Shown piece by piece: positions 60,480 through 64,000 of a DNA stretch of 64,000 bases (its first letter is position 1; each line of letters starts with the position of its first letter). The notes under the pieces are model-generated. The model searched no databases, was not told the origin of the DNA, and saw only the letters and a list, made by a program, of their open reading frames with translations. The DNA is from Zygaena filipendulae (taxonomy: Eukaryota > Arthropoda > Insecta > Lepidoptera > Zygaenidae). The position numbers and the translations under genes are program-made. The stretch spans positions 6,014,001 to 6,078,000 of the forward strand of contig OU015665.1 in assembly GCA_907165275.2 (NCBI GenBank). The letters run 5' to 3'.

Positions 60480-61443
60480 CAAAATTCAAAAGCTATTTAT
60501 TACTTAGGATTGGTTACAATCACTTGTAATCGTCAGCAGGTTCTTAGAACTATAAATTACCGTCAGTTCGGAATACGTCCTCTGCTGAGAAGAACTGACA
60601 AGAAACTCAGCAGCGCTGTCTTTTAATGATCATACTTATAAACTAGGAAAACAAAAAATAGGAATTGGATAGAGCAATTCATTCCCAAACGTCTGTATCA
60701 TTTAAATAGTCTACTACACTATAATATGCTTTATCGCGTAATCTGTGTTTAATAAGTTTCTTGAATTTATTAATTGACAAATTAATTACATCGTTTGGGA
60801 GTTTGTTGTAAAAGTGTATACATTGTCCTTTAAACGACTTAGAAATTTTATGGAGCCTAGTCTTAGGCACAGCGAGTTTATCTTTATTTCTTAAGTTTAG
60901 ATTATGTAAATCACTGTTTTTCTTAAAGTTGCCTAAATTTTTGTGAACATATAATAAATTCTCGTATATGTACTGAGAATGTACAGTCATTATTTTAAAC
61001 TCGCTGAATTTAGTTCTCAGTGAATCTCGAGGGCCTAACTTATAGATTGCGCGAATAGCTCGCTTCTGCAACACGAATATAGACTCGATATCCGCGGCAC
61101 CACCCCACAGCAGTACGCCGTATGACATAATGCTGTGGAAATAACTAAAATAAACTAAACGCGCGGTATTAATATCAGTAAGTTGACGGATTTTCTTGAC
61201 AGCATAAGCCGCCGAGCTTAATCTACCTGATAACTTTTTTATATGTGGGCCCCATTGTAACTTTGCATCTAATGTTATACCTAGAAAGACAGTTTCATCG
61301 ACCATTTCCAAATCCTCATTATTGATCAGTACTCTGGTTTTTACTTGTTTAACATTTTTTGTCACAAATCTTACACATTTGGTTTTATTACGGTTTAGTA
61401 ATAAGTTATTAGCATTAAACCAGTGTACTATTTTGGAGATTAC
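60480..61443 (-). mobile_element. 5'-truncated Jockey-like LINE, longest intact RT tail in the window
   Basis: An open frame of about 255 codons (61443-60679) encodes the end of an endonuclease/RT polyprotein: VHWFNANNLLLNRNKTKCVRF (start of the thumb region), VDETVFLGITLDAKLQWGPH, MSYGVLLWGGAADIESIFVL, QKRAIRAIYKL and a closing KFKKLIKHRL...VDYLNDTDVWE. No stop interrupts it, so insertion is probably recent. The 3' UTR contains agaaactcagcagcgctgtc in reverse and ends in an attcaaa-type simple tail (60480-60500). The catalytic YADD part is absent, so it cannot move by itself. Confidence 0.85.
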
Positions 61444-62111
61444 AGTGTACGCGCAATGCGCATACTAAATTTTTTCTTGTCTGATGTGATTGTCTGATAA
61501 TGTACAAAAGGTACCTAGGTAGCTGTTTTTGTGTTGTGTTTATGTGTTATTCTGTAATCTGTATTTATTTTAAACTTTTTGGTCTGTGCAGTCAACGTCA
61601 ACTCAACTGTCATTATTGTCAACAAATCAGTGTTGCCAACAGTTGACCTTGCTCTCTACCAGATTCAACTGTACCAACAAAAAACCAGCCCTTCGGAGTT
61701 TTTTGGCGGGAATCAAAGATGACGGTTTGATCGTGGTTCGGTCATTTATATAAAAAGGGTTAAAAATTAATTTTGTTGTATTATAAGGATTGGAAAATAA
61801 TTTTGGTTGATGGTTTTTTAGGTGCTCACGAAGATGTATTATGACATTTCGAGCTGATTTCTTTGGTTTCCTCTAAGAGCTCTGAGAAAGTTCTTGCAAG
61901 CTATAGTACAGTGGCTTGCAATTTCAAACCGTACAACGAAGCAATAGAAAACACATTGATCTAATTAATTTTACTTGAAACTGGCTAAGTGCGAAAGTCC
62001 ATAGTGTGCTGGTGTGCTAGCGTGGAAAGTGCTGGTAATATGCGAAAGTCCATAAAAAAAGAAGAAAGAAAGAAAACCAGCCCTTCACTATAACTAAAAC
62101 GTAGTGATTAT

Positions 62112-62372
62112 AATTGGACACAGATAAGCAATAACATGTTAACCCACAAAATTAAGTTATTGATTCAGAACGATTTATTGAGAGTTGGGGAACGTTTTTT
62201 AATTACGTGTTTGCCTTATTACACTGCTTAAATATGTAACTAAATATTGATCATAAAAAATGTTGACACAAAATGGCGCTATACCTACTTTTGAAACACG
62301 ATTTACTCAAAATTTCTCCAATGTGGGTTAACACACTATTGCTTATCTATGTCCAATTATCCTTAGTGATTA
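62112..62372. mobile_element. TIR element, 260 bp
   Basis: Ends tagtgattataattggacac / gtccaattatccttagtgatta, extending through gataagcaataacatgttaa and its mirror. No ORF. Confidence 0.65.
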
Positions 62373-62843
62373 TTTGCACTCAAATGCGCGCAAGCATTCG
62401 TATAAGTACATTGCACGAATGTTTGTAGATACGCATATAAAGGGCAGTCAGACGTTTTTTCGCAAACTTAGTGAATACGCAAATGGGATCGCATACTCAA
62501 TTCGCGAACCCGCGTGTACTTCCTCCTACACTTGTTTACGAATGTCTCAGTCCTGCTTGCGATTTTGTGAATCATGGACAATGAAAATTATTTTATTAGT
62601 GCGATTGGAATTATACTAATTATGCTGCATGAAGCGGACCAACAAAAAATCGAAAAATAATAATATTAAAATACTAATAAACTAAAACACAAAGACCGAA
62701 CATAAAGATAATAATTAATATATACGTGTTAATGAATTGACCAAAAACCTGATACATACACCCCATTTAAAAAAATACTTAAACATGCTGCTAAAGCGAG
62801 TCATTGTACCCAGAGAGAAGGTACCTAATCACTACGTTGTACC

Positions 62844-63055
62844 TATTTAATCCGTCAGTTAGATAATAAACAAATTAATGACACGTATATTTTGCTTTTC
62901 AATTAATGAAAATATACTTGGATTTAGTTTATTAAAGTTTGGGAGTGGGGGCTCGTAACGTCATATGCAGGTGAAAACTGAACCTGCTTGTGACGTCACG
63001 CGACATTTCGACTCAACGTATCTCCATTATTTTTTGCTTACGTAAAAATAAATGT
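62844..63055. mobile_element. CRE-MITE copy 6, partial
   Basis: Left tttaatccgtcagttag; first site degraded to cgtaacgtcatatg, second site intact cttgtgacgtcacgcg (62990). Right terminus missing. Confidence 0.65.
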
Positions 63056-63473
63056 TTATGAGTATGCGGTTGGTGTAACACCATACCTTATGTATCTATC
63101 TGTCGCAGCTTGAGATGGGTTTTGGTCCAGCATTTACGGGGACATTTTGAGTAAAAGCCCGATAGACATCCATTCGGACGGATGGATTTAGCTAATCATC
63201 TATGTCTAGTCGCAGCCTCTTCTAAGGTTATTCAACCGATTATCGAAACTGAAGAATTAAATTTATCTTGAACCGTGAACCGTTAAAATAAACAAATTGT
63301 AATAACGATTAACGATTTTTGTTTGATTAATTTTTGGATCGCTTGTATTTTATTTCTACACCAAACTGTAACCTGTTGAATAGAATAAAATATGGGCGCA
63401 GGACAAATTGGTGGAATAGCGACTTTGCGTAAATATGCTAATTTGTGAAAACAATTCTTTTTTAGGTCTAGTT

Positions 63474-63834
63474 TTAGCTGTCCCTTGCGATTTCACCCGC
63501 GGTAATTTCGGAGTTCCCGCAGGAATTCCAGGATAAACTATACGTATATACCTTCTTTTTGAATCACTATATCTATAGGTATTAAAGAAAACCGCATCAA
63601 AATCCGTTGCGTAGTTTAAAAGATCTAAGTATACGGGACAGAAAGACAGCGGGACTAGCTGTTCCCCGCGGTTTCACCGCGGGTTCGGTGATAAATTGGG
63701 AGTTCCCGCGGGAATTCCGGGATAAAAAGTACCCTATGTCCTTCTGTACCCCTGACAGGTATGCAAAATTTCGTGATGATCGGTTGAGCCGTTAGGGGTG
63801 AAAGCGTAACATTCAGATTTATAATAAGTAAGGA
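63474..63834 (+). repeat. Two GC-headed repeats in direct tandem, tail B then tail A
   Basis: First copy 63474-63648: agctgtcccttgcgatttca, then ggataaactatacgtatata (tail B). Second copy 63654-63834: ctagctgttccccgcggttt, ggataaaaagtaccctatgt, ggttgagccgttaggggtga (tail A). Confidence 0.75.
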
Positions 63835-64000
63835 TACTTTAATCTACAAAATAGGCTCCATTTTACAGTGGATATAGATTTTAACAACGCAGCTGGTTTT
63901 CTTGGGAGGTCCGCTGATTCTACAGAAGCTCAGTTTGTAGTAAGTAATCTAGTTACCTATACCTACTCATTTTTACCAAATAGTATTACACTAACATTTT

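Larger units (their letters stand above)
59557..64000. other. Right-end spacer, repeats only
   Basis: No supported gene. Holds a MITE fragment (59950-60130), the 25-base ccagagagaaggtaatcac motif (60235, 62815), a minus LINE tail, a shared piece with 8440-8565 (61915-62080), a TIR element (62112-62372), a partial CRE-MITE and two tandem GC-headed repeats. The last 170 bases show nothing recognisable. Confidence 0.5.

Overview
The window looks like nuclear DNA from a moth or butterfly (Lepidoptera). It is AT-rich, with small exons separated by long introns. The 60S ribosomal protein L11 gene reads as a typical insect form. Introns and spacers are packed with short repeats of lepidopteran style: foldback and TIR MITEs, a GC-headed SINE-like family, and 5'-truncated Jockey/CR1-like LINE tails. 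The order assignment is inference; no species is claimed.

Layout. (1) 494-8043, minus strand: a C2H2 zinc-finger gene, cut by the left edge and with an unresolved 5' end. Three of its exons are each exactly 111 nt, phase 1-1, and each carries one finger behind an unusual conserved linker. A possible non-coding/first-exon zone lies at 12.6-13.4 kb, followed by a 93-aa single-exon ORF (13425-13706, minus) with a U1/matrin-type zinc finger and a membrane segment. (2) 14.5-17.35 kb: a nested inverted-repeat transposon block. Its last member, a MITE carrying CRE-like palindromes, ends about 75 bp before the likely start of RpL11. (3) 17450-19813, plus: RpL11, five exons, 194 aa. (4) 20931-31683, plus: DRC1, the dynein regulatory complex subunit 1 of motile cilia and sperm tails; 17 exons join in frame to 827 aa. 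(5) 31.7-37.4 kb: nested DNA transposons, a LINE tail split by a MITE, a foldback element, another CRE-MITE, and an array of palindromic motifs up to the next promoter. (6) 37456-38283, plus: AIG1/ADTRP-family threonine hydrolase, two exons, 236 aa. (7) 42530-58731, minus: the KIAA0319-like PKD-domain membrane receptor; 14 exons join in frame to 1016 aa, with signal peptide, MANEC-type domain, EGF-like module, five PKD domains, one membrane pass and an endocytic YxxPhi tail. (8) 58.7-64 kb: repeats, including a minus-strand LINE fragment.

The genes do not form a pathway; this is a normal gene-sparse euchromatic stretch. The unusual content is in how mobile DNA is arranged: six copies of one MITE carrying paired TGACGTCA sites, two of them directly in front of RpL11 and AIG1; a dispersed repeat in which one conserved GC-rich head is joined to three different tails; a foldback element ending about 13 nt from a DRC1 splice acceptor; and transposon-in-transposon insertions whose uninterrupted relatives are also present in the window.

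Exon boundaries were read by eye from GT/AG sites, reading phase and family knowledge, and the summed lengths were checked for frame. No alignment or search was run.
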